The translations under genes and the position numbers were made by a program. Shown piece by piece: positions 1-6,158 of a DNA stretch of 10,710 nt. How positions within the stretch are numbered: position 1 is the first letter of the stretch; each line of letters opens with the position of its first letter. The notes beneath the pieces were generated by a model. It ran no database searches and had not been told where the DNA came from. It worked only from the letters and a program-made list of their open reading frames with translations. The DNA is from Candidatus Thorarchaeota archaeon (GTDB taxonomy: Archaea > Asgardarchaeota > Thorarchaeia > Thorarchaeales > Thorarchaeaceae): NCBI GenBank assembly GCA_030642465.1, contig DAOWNS010000038.1:1-10710 (forward strand), read 5' to 3'.

Positions 1-1165
1 AAGCACGATTGCTTGATACATTCGTCCAGCCATTGGTATTATCAGAACCAAAGCCCAGAATAAAGGAGGTCCAATATGTGCCAGTTGTATTAACGAAGAT
101 TACATCAAACGTGGCATATTGCCAAGTTATACCCGGCACACAATCATACTTCCAATCAAACTCAATTATGGTCATTTCTGGTTCATTACAAAATAGACCA
201 GCAGGATCAGGATAGCTTCGTTCAACGGTTGCATATGCAATCGCATTAATAGCAACACCAGTTGTCATGTTGAGAGAATAGGCTCCATCCGTGCTGTCAG
301 TGCTTTGAGATATGTAGGTAGGCGTCTGGTAGGTATAACCCCAGTACTGGCCATTTCCTGTTTCAAATCCACCGTTAGGTAGCCAGCCAGAGTACGTACC
401 ATTTGTTAGTGAAACATCATCAAGCGCAAACTCCAGAGTGTTTCTACTAGCGGCTCCCGACGCCGCATACCAGTACATTTCTGTAACTCGTCTAGTTGAA
501 TCCGCTGGAGCATTGTACGGGTTGGCTGCATAATCTGCACTAAGGTCTCTGGAAAAATGATGCCAACTCCCGATTGAATAGTTCCACATGTAAAAGGTTC
601 GAGTCGTATCATTCCCAAATGTATTGTAATTGTCACTTAGGTAGTAGCGGATCTCTTTGTAGTCGCCAGTCACATTTGTTGTTTGAATTAGAAGATAGAC
701 ATAAGCACTAACATCAATATCGGGATTATTTAGAGTGTTCCAATAGAAATCAAGCGTTAGACTGCTTGATAATAGTGCATCTTGAGTACTAATACTGTGT
801 GACAGATAAGCTTGGGTTGTTCCTCCCCTCGCCACTCCGTGACTTGCAATATATCCAGCATATGTGCCGGAGTTGAAATCAGCAGTGTATGCGATATCCG
901 TATCTACATAGCCAGATACATGACCGGTATAGCTCTCTGGCCAATCAGGAGTTTCCATAGTCTCAAAGCTTGGATTCTCATTCACATTGAACTTCATACC
1001 AGTCAGTGGTTCTTGACCCGCAAGACTAACATGCTCCTCAGGAATAGGGGGATCAAAGACAGCTCGTGTGGATGTAGTAGGTGTGACAGCAGAGGGCACA
1101 ACCAGTATCGATCCAAGCATTACAAAAAGCATTGCGAAAACAATAACGTGTTTCATTTTTAGCAT
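1..1165 (-). CDS. Secreted sequon-rich protein with tandem jelly-roll-like modules (C-terminus beyond window)
   Basis: Reading the minus strand from the ATG at 1165, I find 388 codons with no stop, running off the left edge. The product starts with a typical signal peptide: Lys 3 and 5, a hydrophobic core at about residues 6-23, and a likely cut after PSA (residue 26). The mature part is rich in Tyr, Thr, Ser and Asn and carries seven N-x-S/T sequons (NVT, NDT, NYS, NGT, NMT, NTT, NVS), as expected for an archaeal surface or exported glycoprotein. Two modules begin with a similar motif, NPSFET at residues 64-69 and NGGFET at 264-269. This spacing of about 200 residues is typical of repeated carbohydrate-binding-like beta-sandwich domains. 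The start is set by an AAAGGAG Shine-Dalgarno 8 bases upstream; a second in-frame ATG at 1156 is too far from it. No catalytic domain is visible, so the specific function is unknown. Extracellular location is well supported; glycan binding is inference. Confidence 0.85.
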   Translation of the reverse strand, partial: MLKMKHVIVFAMLFVMLGSILVVPSAVTPTTSTRAVFDPPIPEEHVSLAGQEPLTGMKFNVNENPSFETMETPDWPESYTGHVSGYVDTDIAYTADFNSGTYAGYIASHGVARGGTTQAYLSHSISTQDALLSSSLTLDFYWNTLNNPDIDVSAYVYLLIQTTNVTGDYKEIRYYLSDNYNTFGNDTTRTFYMWNYSIGSWHHFSRDLSADYAANPYNAPADSTRRVTEMYWYAASGAASRNTLEFALDDVSLTNGTYSGWLPNGGFETGNGQYWGYTYQTPTYISQSTDSTDGAYSLNMTTGVAINAIAYATVERSYPDPAGLFCNEPEMTIIEFDWKYDCVPGITWQYATFDVIFVNTTGTYWTSFILGFGSDNTNGWTNVSSNRA

Positions 1166-1173
1166 TAAATCCG

Positions 1174-1180
1174 CTCCTTT
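1174..1180 (-). promoter_or_regulatory. Shine-Dalgarno of the secreted-protein gene
   Basis: AAAGGAG on the minus strand lies 8 bases before the ATG at 1165 and selects it over the ATG at 1156. Confidence 0.7.
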
Positions 1181-1267
1181 CTTACATATTGAAGAAATTA
1201 TCTAGCCTAAGGTCCATCATGAAGCATCATATCTATTTCTGTATCTTGCGATGATTAGTTGACTTAC

Positions 1268-1273
1268 TATAAA
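1268..1273 (-). promoter_or_regulatory. Candidate TATA box for the secreted-protein gene
   Basis: TTTATA on the minus strand would place transcription start near 1240-1245 and give a leader of about 75 bases before the ATG at 1165. It is the best archaeal TATA match in this intergenic stretch, but no BRE is evident, so this is a weak call. Confidence 0.3.
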
Positions 1274-1335
1274 GAAAAACAGATGGAGCGGAACAGGTTT
1301 TCCTCTCCAGATATTCTACTACTTCTTCATCTTTG

Positions 1336-1345
1336 GTAGTACTAC
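1336..1345. repeat. 10-bp perfect palindrome in the intergenic region
   Basis: GTAGTACTAC is a perfect palindrome between two divergent genes. A further TACTAC at 1317-1322 can pair with GTAGTA at 1336-1341, a 6-bp stem with a 13-base loop. It could be an operator for either gene; nothing else in 1181-1417 stands out. Confidence 0.3.
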
Positions 1346-1447
1346 AAAGACAGTACCTCCCGCGCTCCCCATATCTTCCCGTCTAAATGAGGAACACAAA
1401 TAAGCATCTCTGATACAATGTCATCTGACCCGCGAGGGAGAATCCTA

Positions 1448-1765
1448 ATGGCAGACAAAGCTGAGAACGCGAAGGCATTTGGCTTGCTTATGGCTCAGGC
1501 GTGGGAGAATACACCCTCCTTCATCTGCGGCAATGATGACTACATCTATGTGTTATTTCCTGTTGACGACACCATGGAGAAGTGGATTGAAGCATCGATT
1601 ACTTTTCCCGATGGCGCTATTGATCAGCAAGAAATACCTCCAATCAAAGCTATCGCTCTTCTAGTCGAAGAGCTAAAGGTGTTGTCCAGCTACGGTGTTG
1701 ATTCATTGGTTTCATCAAAGGGCAAGCTTGACGCGGCAGCAGGACGACTAGGAACTCTCACATGA
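1448..1765 (+). CDS. Hypothetical protein, 105 aa
   Basis: I do not recognise this small acidic protein. It appears to be soluble: there is no signal peptide or membrane segment. The N-terminal half alternates helix-like (ADKAENAKAFGLLMAQAW) and strand-like stretches (YIYVLF, WIEASITF). The C-terminal part is helix-like, with KAIALLVEELKVLSSYGV and a final Lys/Ala-rich segment. An ATG at 1418 is in frame, but the ATG at 1448 is preceded by GAGGGAG at 1434-1440 with a 7-base gap, so I prefer 1448. The gene is the first of a plus-strand series and is divergent from the secreted-protein gene. The next gene begins about 75 bases downstream, so co-transcription is possible. It ends in TGA; reading through that codon would add only 16 unremarkable residues before another TGA, so I see no sign of selenocysteine recoding here. 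Confidence 0.7.
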   Translation: MADKAENAKAFGLLMAQAWENTPSFICGNDDYIYVLFPVDDTMEKWIEASITFPDGAIDQQEIPPIKAIALLVEELKVLSSYGVDSLVSSKGKLDAAAGRLGTLT

Positions 1766-1839
1766 TATAGGAGGCATCTGCATCCGATCTGGGCTGGATG
1801 CTCTTGGCTCTGATTTCTGAACAAGGACGGTCAAGCTAA

Positions 1840-2628
1840 ATGTCAGACAAACTTGTTGTATGTTCTTCTTGCGGGGAAAAGGTGCCTGAAGGCAGGTTTT
1901 GCAAATCCTGTGGCAGGCCACTTCATGAGCATTCAGATTTGATTGATTTTAGTGATGAAGAAGACGCCCCTCCTTTGATTGTTCCCATCTCCGATGAGCC
2001 CCTTAGGCTGCCTAAATTCGGTGTTATTGTAAAGGAGATGGATGAGAAAGCATTATGCAGCCTTCTAGCTCGGGCAGAGATTTCCGTGCTAGATGCTGAG
2101 TTGGGCAACCTAATAGAGGAGATTCAGGCGACAAGACAAGCGCTACGTCTGGAACATGCAGACAAGAGCGCCCTCGCCTCCAGAGCGGAGCACTTGCGCG
2201 AAACCCTAGAAACCGCGAAAAGGCGCAGGAGCGAGCTATTGGAAGTCAGGTGGACTCTGAGGATTGAGCAAATCATTGAGGAGCTAGACAGTCTAAAATC
2301 CAAGATATCAAAACTCAAAGAGATGCGATCTTCCTTGGACAAGGAAGTCTACCAAGAGCAGGGCGAACGCATCACCAAGATGTCCAAGGCCTTGAAGAGA
2401 GAGTTTGGCCCCGCGAAGAAAGAAGCACGTGGTTGGTTCAAGCGAATGATAAAGGCACAGAAGGAACTCCTACGTGAAGGCAATCGGCTGGATGCGAAAC
2501 ATAAGATTGGTGACCTCTCGGATCGAATCTACAGAGAATCCAAGTCAAAGGTTGATAGATCCCTTGGGATTCTTGAGGGTGGCCTAGAGATACTGAGAGG
2601 AATAATGAAAACTGCTGAAAAAATGTAA
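1840..2628 (+). CDS. Zinc-ribbon protein with long coiled coil
   Basis: The 262-residue product opens with a zinc ribbon, Cys 8 and 11 (CSSC) and Cys 21 and 24 (CKSC), of the short type seen at the N-terminus of many archaeal proteins. An acidic linker (DFSDEEDAPP, about residues 37-46) follows. From about residue 70 to the end the protein is almost entirely charged helix, with Leu/Ile heptads and stretches such as EELDSLKSKISKLKEMRSS, predicting one or two long coiled coils. There is no membrane segment and no NTPase motif. Zinc ribbon plus coiled coil suggests a scaffold or an oligomeric nucleic-acid- or protein-binding adaptor in the cytoplasm, but no specific family is recognised. AAGGA at 1823-1827 is a weak, distant Shine-Dalgarno for the ATG. 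The next gene starts within 14 bases, so the two are probably co-transcribed. Four N-terminal cysteines and the coiled coil are observed; function is unknown. Confidence 0.85.
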   Translation: MSDKLVVCSSCGEKVPEGRFCKSCGRPLHEHSDLIDFSDEEDAPPLIVPISDEPLRLPKFGVIVKEMDEKALCSLLARAEISVLDAELGNLIEEIQATRQALRLEHADKSALASRAEHLRETLETAKRRRSELLEVRWTLRIEQIIEELDSLKSKISKLKEMRSSLDKEVYQEQGERITKMSKALKREFGPAKKEARGWFKRMIKAQKELLREGNRLDAKHKIGDLSDRIYRESKSKVDRSLGILEGGLEILRGIMKTAEKM

Positions 2629-2641
2629 GTGGGTGACTCAT

Positions 2642-2968
2642 ATGACACAAGCAATTCTTCCGGATTGTACACCTTACTGTCAGAGTTTTAGATGCGGCCG
2701 GGACCCCCCAGCGATGAAACTATCGCAGAAGGCAGGCCGCAAAGTAGTATGGTGTACATGGGTAGATGATGAATGTGATGGGCCGTGGTGCAAGTTTGGC
2801 GCATGTGCAGAAGACAAGATGACGAGCGCTGGCAAGTGTAGCCGGACGAAGAAAGAAGCCGCCAAAGCGAAGCCGAATCATTATGAAAAGCCGGTGGACC
2901 CGGAGATGGTACTGGACGAGAAATCTTACAAGATGTTCAAGAAGACACGCGGCGCGAGTAATACATAA
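2642..2968 (+). CDS. Small eight-cysteine protein (putative metal or Fe-S binding)
   Basis: This 108-residue protein has eight cysteines in its first 66 residues (9, 13, 18, 38, 45, 50, 55, 66) and none later. The spacing C-x3-C-x4-C, then C-x6-C-x4-C-x4-C-x10-C, together with Trp and Gly beside the cysteines (VWCTW, GPWCKFGAC), suggests two metal sites or Fe-S clusters. It could instead be a disulfide-stabilised fold, but there is no signal peptide, so cytoplasmic metal binding is more likely. The C-terminal third is Lys-rich and probably flexible. A GTG at 2633 is in frame, but GGTGA at 2632-2636 sits 5 bases before the ATG at 2642 and reads as its ribosome site, so I use that start. The zinc-ribbon gene ends 13 bases upstream. 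I do not recognise the family. Confidence 0.75.
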   Translation: MTQAILPDCTPYCQSFRCGRDPPAMKLSQKAGRKVVWCTWVDDECDGPWCKFGACAEDKMTSAGKCSRTKKEAAKAKPNHYEKPVDPEMVLDEKSYKMFKKTRGASNT

Positions 2969-3046
2969 TACTCCGTTCGCAGGTCTGCCCCAAAATGTCT
3001 ATAAGTGACACGAGAGGGTCGACACTATCAGGCAAGGTGCACAGAA

Positions 3047-3172
3047 ATGTTCGAAGAAATCAGGCCCGAGATGAGAGCGTTAATCTACTTCATGATTGGG
3101 ATGTCGCTCCTAGGAATCGGAATTCTTTTGGAACAAGCTGCTTTTGCACTAGGCTTCTTGGGTCCGCCTTAG
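3047..3172 (+). CDS. 41-aa single-pass membrane peptide
   Basis: This short open frame lies in the gap before the AIR-synthase-related gene. It encodes 41 residues: a charged head (MFEEIRPEMR) followed by a hydrophobic helix from about residue 11 to 38, ending in GPP. The hydrophobic part contains small-residue spacing (MIGMSLLGIGI) typical of membrane helices that pack together, and a single Glu-Gln pair (LLEQAA) that would sit within or at the edge of the membrane. AAGGTG at 3034-3039 is a good Shine-Dalgarno 7 bases before the ATG. The TAG stop lies 3 bases before the first possible ATG of the next gene (3176) and in the same frame, so translational coupling is plausible. The function is unknown. 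A chance frame is possible given the length, but ribosome site, composition and position argue for a real small membrane protein. Confidence 0.55.
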   Translation: MFEEIRPEMRALIYFMIGMSLLGIGILLEQAAFALGFLGPP

Positions 3173-3208
3173 CTGATGCCCAGGCGACCAGTAGAGTTGT
3201 TTTCATTG

Positions 3209-4189
3209 ATGAATCTTGAAGAACTCGTTCGCTTCCTCCTTGACTTCGAAGGGATATCACGAAAGTTCGTGCTCCCCAATATCATCAACAAGCTCAGGCG
3301 GGATTCATTCGGCGGCGATAGTTCTCACTTTCTGGGCGAGGATTCCGCTGCCATTGGGACCGACTGCGATGACTTCATTCTTCTAACAACAGATGCAATC
3401 GTTGAGGATCTCTGCCTAAATATGCCTCAAGCGGCTGGATTCAATGTCGTGCTGGCAAATGTCATGGACATCTACGCGGCAGGTGGGATTCCGAACTCCT
3501 TTGCTGTCGCCCTCTCATACTCTGATCCTCATATTGGTGAAATGATGCTACAAGGCCTGATAGATGCCTCAAATGCATTCAGAGTCCCCATAGTAAGAGG
3601 ACACACAAATCCTGCTTCAACGTCAACCTACGTGGTTGGGTCCTCTACTGGAAGCGTCCTGAAAGGCGAACTGCTCACGGCAGGAGGCGCGCTTCCTGGC
3701 GATTCACTTGTTCTCCTCTTTGACAAGGTTGGCGCTAGAGGCCGTGCATATGAATTGGGTTGGGACTCGGTTACCGGATGTGAATCTTCAGCTATTGTAG
3801 AGCGACTATCTGTCATGAATGATTTGGCTCACAAGCACCTTCTCAATGCGTCGAAGGATGTTTCCGCTGCTGGGCTTGTCGGGACGGCCGGTATGCTTAT
3901 CGAATATTCCGGAAAGGGTGGAGTAATCGACATAGATGCAGTAGAAAAATCGCGACCTAAGTCAATTCCTCTCAAGGATTGGTTGCGGATGTACATCTCA
4001 CTTGGCTTTCTTGTATCAGTTTCACATGCCAACATCAGTGCTGTGAGGAAAGTCGCAGAAGATCACGGGATGACGATGACTGAAGTAGGTGTTGTGGATG
4101 ATTCAACATCTTTGAGATTGAGAAGGGGCCCGGAGGTAGTGACTATGTTCGACTTCTCAAAGGGGCCGATTCTTACACCTCGTGGTTAG
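3209..4189 (+). CDS. AIR synthase-related protein (PurM/SelD/ThiL/HypE superfamily, sll0787/marker-2 type)
   Basis: The product (326 aa from 3209) has the layout of the PurM-like ATP-binding superfamily. It shows GEDSAAI at 43-49 (metal/phosphate loop), TTDAIVE at 60-66, the helix GFNVVLANVMDIYAAGG at 76-92, RGHT at 129-132 where relatives usually have GGHT, and DVSAAGLVGT in the C-terminal half. These enzymes phosphorylate or dephosphorylate small substrates with ATP. The N-terminal LLDFEGISRK and the motif order resemble the sll0787 and methanogenesis-marker-2 branch. True selenophosphate synthetase carries a Cys- or Sec-containing catalytic segment near the N-terminus; here the only early cysteines, 53 and 68, lie within the core, so SelD activity is doubtful. 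An in-frame ATG at 3176 would add 11 residues; neither start has a strong Shine-Dalgarno, and I prefer 3209 because family similarity begins there. It sits 2.7 kb upstream of selB on the same strand, but not in the same operon. Confidence 0.85.
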   Translation: MNLEELVRFLLDFEGISRKFVLPNIINKLRRDSFGGDSSHFLGEDSAAIGTDCDDFILLTTDAIVEDLCLNMPQAAGFNVVLANVMDIYAAGGIPNSFAVALSYSDPHIGEMMLQGLIDASNAFRVPIVRGHTNPASTSTYVVGSSTGSVLKGELLTAGGALPGDSLVLLFDKVGARGRAYELGWDSVTGCESSAIVERLSVMNDLAHKHLLNASKDVSAAGLVGTAGMLIEYSGKGGVIDIDAVEKSRPKSIPLKDWLRMYISLGFLVSVSHANISAVRKVAEDHGMTMTEVGVVDDSTSLRLRRGPEVVTMFDFSKGPILTPRG

Positions 4190-4214
4190 CGAGTTGACTA
4201 CGTTGCCGTCATAG

Positions 4215-4222
4215 TTATAATA
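4215..4222 (+). promoter_or_regulatory. TATA box of the zinc-protein gene
   Basis: TTATAATA lies 25-32 bases before the GTG at 4247, the usual TATA-to-start distance in archaea. The transcript would therefore be nearly leaderless, which fits the lack of a clear Shine-Dalgarno. Confidence 0.45.
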
Positions 4223-4246
4223 GACTAAACTGAATCATCAATTGAA

Positions 4247-4477
4247 GTGTCAGCCTTGGAGAAATCTAGTAAGAAGACCTGTAGCATAGTTGGATGTGAT
4301 AACGATTCAAAGCGGGCATTCGCTACCACCCGGATTGCCGAGAGTGTTGCGAGTACAGGTCTAAAAGTGAAAGACATGCGGTCCCGGAAGATTTACCTGT
4401 GTCAGGACCACTGGAAGAAAGTTAAGAAGGTATTCAAGAAGGATACCAAGGCGGAACGCATGCGTTGGGGCCATTAA
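4247..4477 (+). CDS. Small C-x4-C / C-x2-H zinc protein
   Basis: This 76-residue basic protein has Cys 12 and Cys 17 (TCSIVGC) near the start and Cys 52 with His 55 (YLCQDHW) near the end, a two-halved zinc site. Between them is a segment with RIAESVASTGLKVKD, followed by basic residues (RSRKIYL). The C-terminus is strongly positive (KKVKKVFKKDTKAERMRW). Small archaeal proteins of this form are usually annotated as hypothetical zinc-finger proteins, and the charge suggests RNA or DNA binding, which is inference. The start is GTG, with a TATA box about 28 bases upstream suggesting a leaderless or nearly leaderless mRNA. A TTG at 4256 is an alternative. The ModE-like gene follows after 65 bases without an obvious promoter of its own, so the two may share a transcript. 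Confidence 0.75.
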   Translation: MSALEKSSKKTCSIVGCDNDSKRAFATTRIAESVASTGLKVKDMRSRKIYLCQDHWKKVKKVFKKDTKAERMRWGH

Positions 4478-4528
4478 GACAAACAGACCCCGTTCAATTT
4501 CGTTGCACCCTTGGGAACCCTTGAGATG

Positions 4529-4533
4529 GGAGG
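4529..4533 (+). promoter_or_regulatory. Shine-Dalgarno that decides a GTG start
   Basis: GGAGG touches the ATG at 4534 directly, too close to serve it, but is exactly 9 bases before the in-frame GTG at 4543. The same 9-base gap precedes the TTG starts at 8260 and 9607. Confidence 0.6.
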
Positions 4534-4542
4534 ATGAACCAA

Positions 4543-4881
4543 GTGGATGAAGATGCTAGCAGGGTTGAGAACCTTAAGCCAAACTACAAGCTTTGGCTTG
4601 AACGGGACGGCCAGTATGTGTTTGGACTGGGCGCGTATAATATTCTGAAGAGCATACATGAGGCGGGAACCATCACTGAGGGAGCTAAGGCTTTGGGCAT
4701 GTCTTACCGATATGCTTGGGGTGTAATCAAGAAGATCGAAATCACACTTGGTGTTAAATTGCTTGAAACATTCAAGGGCGGTACCATTGGTGGTGGGGGC
4801 GCCAGAGTCACCGAACACGGGTTGAAGCTCATGGAGATGTTCGATGGTGCTCGAACTGCTGTTGACAAGGCGATCCGGTAG
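4543..4881 (+). CDS. Stand-alone ModE-type winged helix-turn-helix regulator
   Basis: The 112-residue product (115 if the ATG at 4534 were used) matches the N-terminal DNA-binding domain of ModE, a LysR-like winged helix. It shows LWLERDGQYVFGLGAYNILKS, the helix-turn-helix EAGTITEGAKALGMSYRYAW with recognition helix, then GVIKKIEITLGVKLLE, the glycine-rich wing GGTIGGGGARVTEHG and a final dimerisation helix. Full bacterial ModE carries C-terminal molybdate-binding Mop domains; they are absent here, as in many archaeal versions, so direct molybdate sensing cannot be assumed. It probably represses or activates genes for molybdate or tungstate uptake or for a Mo/W enzyme. It ends 15 bases from the convergent NapH-like gene. 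That arrangement hints at a link to redox metabolism but shows no shared promoter. Confidence 0.88.
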   Translation: MDEDASRVENLKPNYKLWLERDGQYVFGLGAYNILKSIHEAGTITEGAKALGMSYRYAWGVIKKIEITLGVKLLETFKGGTIGGGGARVTEHGLKLMEMFDGARTAVDKAIR

Positions 4882-4896
4882 GGCACATAGAGGCGT

Positions 4897-5955
4897 TTAC
4901 GCAAATCTGAGCACGATGGCATTGTTCGGACAGTGGCTCTTACACTCAAGACACATTATACAGTCTGAAGAATGCATGTGCTGATATGGGAACTTCCGTA
5001 TTCGGATATTCATCGGGCAGACAACTTCACACACATTGCAGGTGTCGGGTGTGCACAATGCAGGATTCCTACCGATTCCTATCAACGCGTCTCGTGAGAA
5101 TAAGCCATAGAACCAACCTGCTGGGCAAAGCCATCTGCAGAACCATCTGGGGAACCAAATCGCTACAACCGCAATAAGAACTGCGAATATGAGTTGCAGC
5201 CAGAACACAATACCCCAAGTCTGAAGAATCCACAAGCTGTCCAATCCCGTGGGCCAGTTCTGCTCCGGAGCAATTACAAAGATAATATACGCGGGATTGA
5301 AGGGGTCAAAAGGCGCAATGGCCAAAGGACCCAACAATTCAATGAGGGCATCTGCTGTGCCCAACGTACGACTTATGCCCACCCACAAAGCCAGAAACAC
5401 CACGAAGAAGAAGACATACGCCTTCAACTTGCGCAGTTCCCTTTCTGTTGCAGGAGCAGGACGAATCTTGCTTCTGTTTGGAAGGGTGGCAAAATCTTGG
5501 ATTGTGCCAATGGGACAAACCCATCCACAGGCGGACCGACCCAGAATCACCAGAATTATGATCATCGCGCCCAGCGTAAAGAATGGAAATGATGCACTAG
5601 TGAACTCCCTTAACATTGTGTCGAAGGATCCAGCCATCACAGCAAAAGGCGCCTCCAATGGTGCGATGATTGGCAATGTTGGAAGGTAATTCGCCACAGA
5701 AGTCCAATAGTCGGTAAGCCAGTCTTGACCCCACCAAGCCGCGAAGATGTAGCCATTGATAGCAACAAAGAACAGTATCTGAACCACTCGGCGTAGCATT
5801 CTCAAGTTGAATACCAGTCCAAGTGGATTCGATAGAGTAGGCATTTTGAATCGCCTAGGCGATTCGCTCTTCTCTTCTTTAGCAACGATGTCTTCAGGTT
5901 CGGCCTCTTCTTCCACTTCATTCGCGTCTTCAGGCCTTTCGACATCCTCAGCCAT
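4897..5955 (-). CDS. NapH-like membrane polyferredoxin (4Fe-4S)
   Basis: The protein (352 aa) begins with an acidic soluble tail (residues 1-33), followed by about five membrane segments near 57-75, 90-109, 124-143, 178-196 and 245-268. Each of two loops carries a C-x3-C-P pair, CGWVCP at 143-148 and CRWLCP at 273-278, the hallmark of the NapH/NosR/CcoG-related family. The C-terminal domain has two ferredoxin-type sites: Cys 301, 306, 309, 313 and Cys 332, 335, 338, 342. Members pass electrons from the quinone pool or a cytoplasmic donor to a periplasmic or membrane reductase. The first site is C-x4-C-x2-C-x3-C rather than the standard C-x2-C-x2-C-x3-C, which may change cluster binding or potential. 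A TTG at 5964 is in frame, but AAGGA at about 5966-5970 is better placed for the ATG at 5955. No partner enzyme is visible; the promoter region upstream holds repeats and a hairpin. Confidence 0.9.
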   Translation of the reverse strand: MAEDVERPEDANEVEEEAEPEDIVAKEEKSESPRRFKMPTLSNPLGLVFNLRMLRRVVQILFFVAINGYIFAAWWGQDWLTDYWTSVANYLPTLPIIAPLEAPFAVMAGSFDTMLREFTSASFPFFTLGAMIIILVILGRSACGWVCPIGTIQDFATLPNRSKIRPAPATERELRKLKAYVFFFVVFLALWVGISRTLGTADALIELLGPLAIAPFDPFNPAYIIFVIAPEQNWPTGLDSLWILQTWGIVFWLQLIFAVLIAVVAIWFPRWFCRWLCPAGWFYGLFSRDALIGIGRNPALCTPDTCNVCEVVCPMNIRIRKFPYQHMHSSDCIMCLECKSHCPNNAIVLRFA

Positions 5956-6055
5956 AAAATTCAATCCTTGCCCTTGGGGTCGTGGCCGCGAGAACCTTGA
6001 CCAACATTAAAAACGTTGCGTTGAGTCGGGAGCCTTCGTTCGATGGGGTATGTAA

Positions 6056-6082
6056 CAGCTGCAGGAAACCTGTACAAAGCTG
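6056..6082 (-). promoter_or_regulatory. Imperfect hairpin in the predicted leader of the NapH-like gene
   Basis: CAGCT at 6056-6060 pairs with AGCTG at 6078-6082, and GCAGG at 6061-6065 pairs with CCTGT at 6069-6073 (one G-T). The result is a stem of 10 pairs with a 3-base loop and a 4-base bulge (6074-6077). If transcription starts near 6105-6110, it lies early in the leader of the NapH-like mRNA. Confidence 0.35.
6068..6076 (-). repeat. 9-base repeat TGTACAGGT, downstream copy
   Basis: TGTACAGGT on the minus strand is repeated exactly at 6150-6158, 82 bases away. The copies flank the minus-strand TATA box, as paired operator sites often do. This copy also forms part of the hairpin at 6056-6082. 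Confidence 0.4.
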
Positions 6083-6129
6083 GACATCTCTTAGATGAAT
6101 AGCGAACCGAAGACCCTTTTTTGTAGGTG

Positions 6130-6137
6130 TTAATATA
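6130..6137 (-). promoter_or_regulatory. Candidate TATA box for the NapH-like gene
   Basis: TATATTAA on the minus strand is the strongest TATA-like element in the gene-free stretch. It would start transcription near 6105-6110 and give a leader of about 150 bases. Because it is nearly symmetrical, a plus-strand promoter is also possible. Confidence 0.4.
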
Positions 6138-6149
6138 CTCCAGAGAGGG

Positions 6150-6158
6150 ACCTGTACA
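6150..6158 (-). repeat. 9-base repeat TGTACAGGT, upstream copy
   Basis: This is identical to 6068-6076 and lies about 12 bases upstream of the minus-strand TATA box. It overlaps the palindrome TACATGTA at 6155-6162. It is a candidate activator or repressor site. Confidence 0.4.

Noticed and set aside
592..612. GGTTCGAGTC resembling a tRNA T-loop
   Set aside because: The flanking bases do not form a T-stem and the region is coding on the minus strand.
812..1162. Plus-strand 116-aa open frame
   Set aside because: It is antisense to the secreted-protein gene, which has a signal peptide, Shine-Dalgarno and sensible composition; the plus-strand product has none of these.
1763..1813. Possible selenocysteine readthrough of the TGA at 1763-1765
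   Set aside because: The extension is 16 residues with no redox motif and ends in another TGA; no SECIS-like hairpin follows.
2995..3219. Plus-strand 74-aa open frame
   Set aside because: It overlaps the 41-aa membrane peptide and the next gene in another frame, has odd composition and no ribosome site.
4474..4818. Minus-strand 114-aa open frame
   Set aside because: It is the antisense shadow of the clearly identified ModE-like gene.
5194..5689. Plus-strand frames of 132 and 146 aa
   Set aside because: Both are antisense to the NapH-like gene, whose cysteine motifs and membrane helices are unmistakable.
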